Source: Nitrospirota bacterium
GTDB taxonomy: Bacteria; Nitrospirota; Nitrospiria; Nitrospirales; NS-4
Direction of reading: 5' to 3'
NCBI GenBank assembly: GCA_005877525.1
Contig: VBON01000055.1
Coordinates: 1-5,997, forward strand
DNA: 5,997 nucleotides
The position numbers and the translations under genes are program-made. The notes under the pieces were generated by a model, which searched no databases, was not told the origin of the DNA, and worked only from the letters and a program-made list of their open reading frames with translations. Positions 5,816-5,997 of the stretch are shown one piece after another. Positions within the stretch are counted from its first letter, which is position 1. Every line of letters starts with the position of its first letter.

Positions 5816-5997
5816 ATGAAGCGAACCGCGATGGGACTGCTGGTGATGGTCACGGCATTGATGACCGGATGTGTCGTCAGCCAGAGCACACACGAGCAGA
5901 CCCTCCAAGACCTTCAGGCCACCAAGAGTGATCTCGACCGCATGCGGGTCCAGAATGAAGCACTGAACAAACAGATAAAAGTCTTGCAGGAGGCGAA
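5816..5997 (+). CDS. Lipoprotein with coiled coil, 5' part only (gene continues beyond the window)
   Basis: The visible 60 residues begin MKRTAMGLLVMVTALMTGCVVSQ: positive N-terminus, hydrophobic core, and lipobox M-T-G-C with candidate lipidated Cys at 19. They are followed by a heptad-like, charged helical stretch (HEQTLQDLQATKSDLDRMRVQNEALNKQIKVLQEA) that predicts a coiled coil. Several outer-membrane lipoproteins have this opening, including OmpA/Pal-type peptidoglycan-binding proteins with a coiled-coil spacer, but the domain that would decide is beyond the window. The start is supported by GAGGAGGA 5 nt upstream and by a consensus -35 promoter. It is transcribed away from uppP, and there is no stop before the window end. 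Confidence 0.85.
   Translation, partial: MKRTAMGLLVMVTALMTGCVVSQSTHEQTLQDLQATKSDLDRMRVQNEALNKQIKVLQEA

Overview
The window looks like bacterial chromosome with ordinary housekeeping content. It is moderately GC-rich, with dense genes on both strands and strong AGGAGG-type ribosome binding sites before several of them. Protein style (the SelO, LemA/TPM and UppP sequences, and the coiled-coil lipoprotein at the end) reminds me of Nitrospira or a related Gram-negative lineage. That assignment is an inference from remembered family resemblance, not from a search.

Layout. 1-68 (+): the tail of an upstream gene that ends directly against the next start. 69-353 (+): a TatA/TatB-type subunit of the twin-arginine translocase. 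350-1791 (+): a selO (ydiU) protein-AMPylase gene that is broken twice. Its start codon is CTG instead of ATG, and a small out-of-frame deletion near 944-949 splits it into two frames. 1811-2405 (-): a small multi-spanning membrane protein gene that reads as one ~197-residue protein only if a single extra base, probably in an A4 run at 2328-2331, is ignored. 2406-2684: a divergent intergenic region, AT-rich in its middle. 2685-4872 (+): a tight three-gene operon of a LemA lipoprotein, a secreted/anchored TPM-domain protein with a Gly-rich tail, and a second, membrane-embedded TPM-domain protein. 4878-5666 (-): undecaprenyl-diphosphatase UppP (BacA), convergent with the operon. 5816-5997 (+): the start of a lipoprotein with a coiled coil, cut by the window end, divergent from uppP.

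How the genes relate. Most products act at the cell envelope: Tat export, LemA/TPM membrane proteins, UppP recycling of the undecaprenyl carrier lipid, and a lipoprotein. The LemA-TPM-TPM trio (3-nt and 1-nt gaps) is very likely co-transcribed and its products probably work together, but the biochemical role of this pairing in bacteria is not settled. The two damaged genes lie next to each other (350-2405) between intact tatA and lemA. This suggests a patch under relaxed selection, although the membrane-protein frameshift could be a single-base sequence error.

I found no CRISPR array, tRNA, rRNA, insertion sequence or recognisable defence system. The most informative observations are the double lesion in selO, the hidden N-terminus of the minus-strand membrane protein, and the overlapping promoter and start-site architecture between uppP and the terminal lipoprotein gene.
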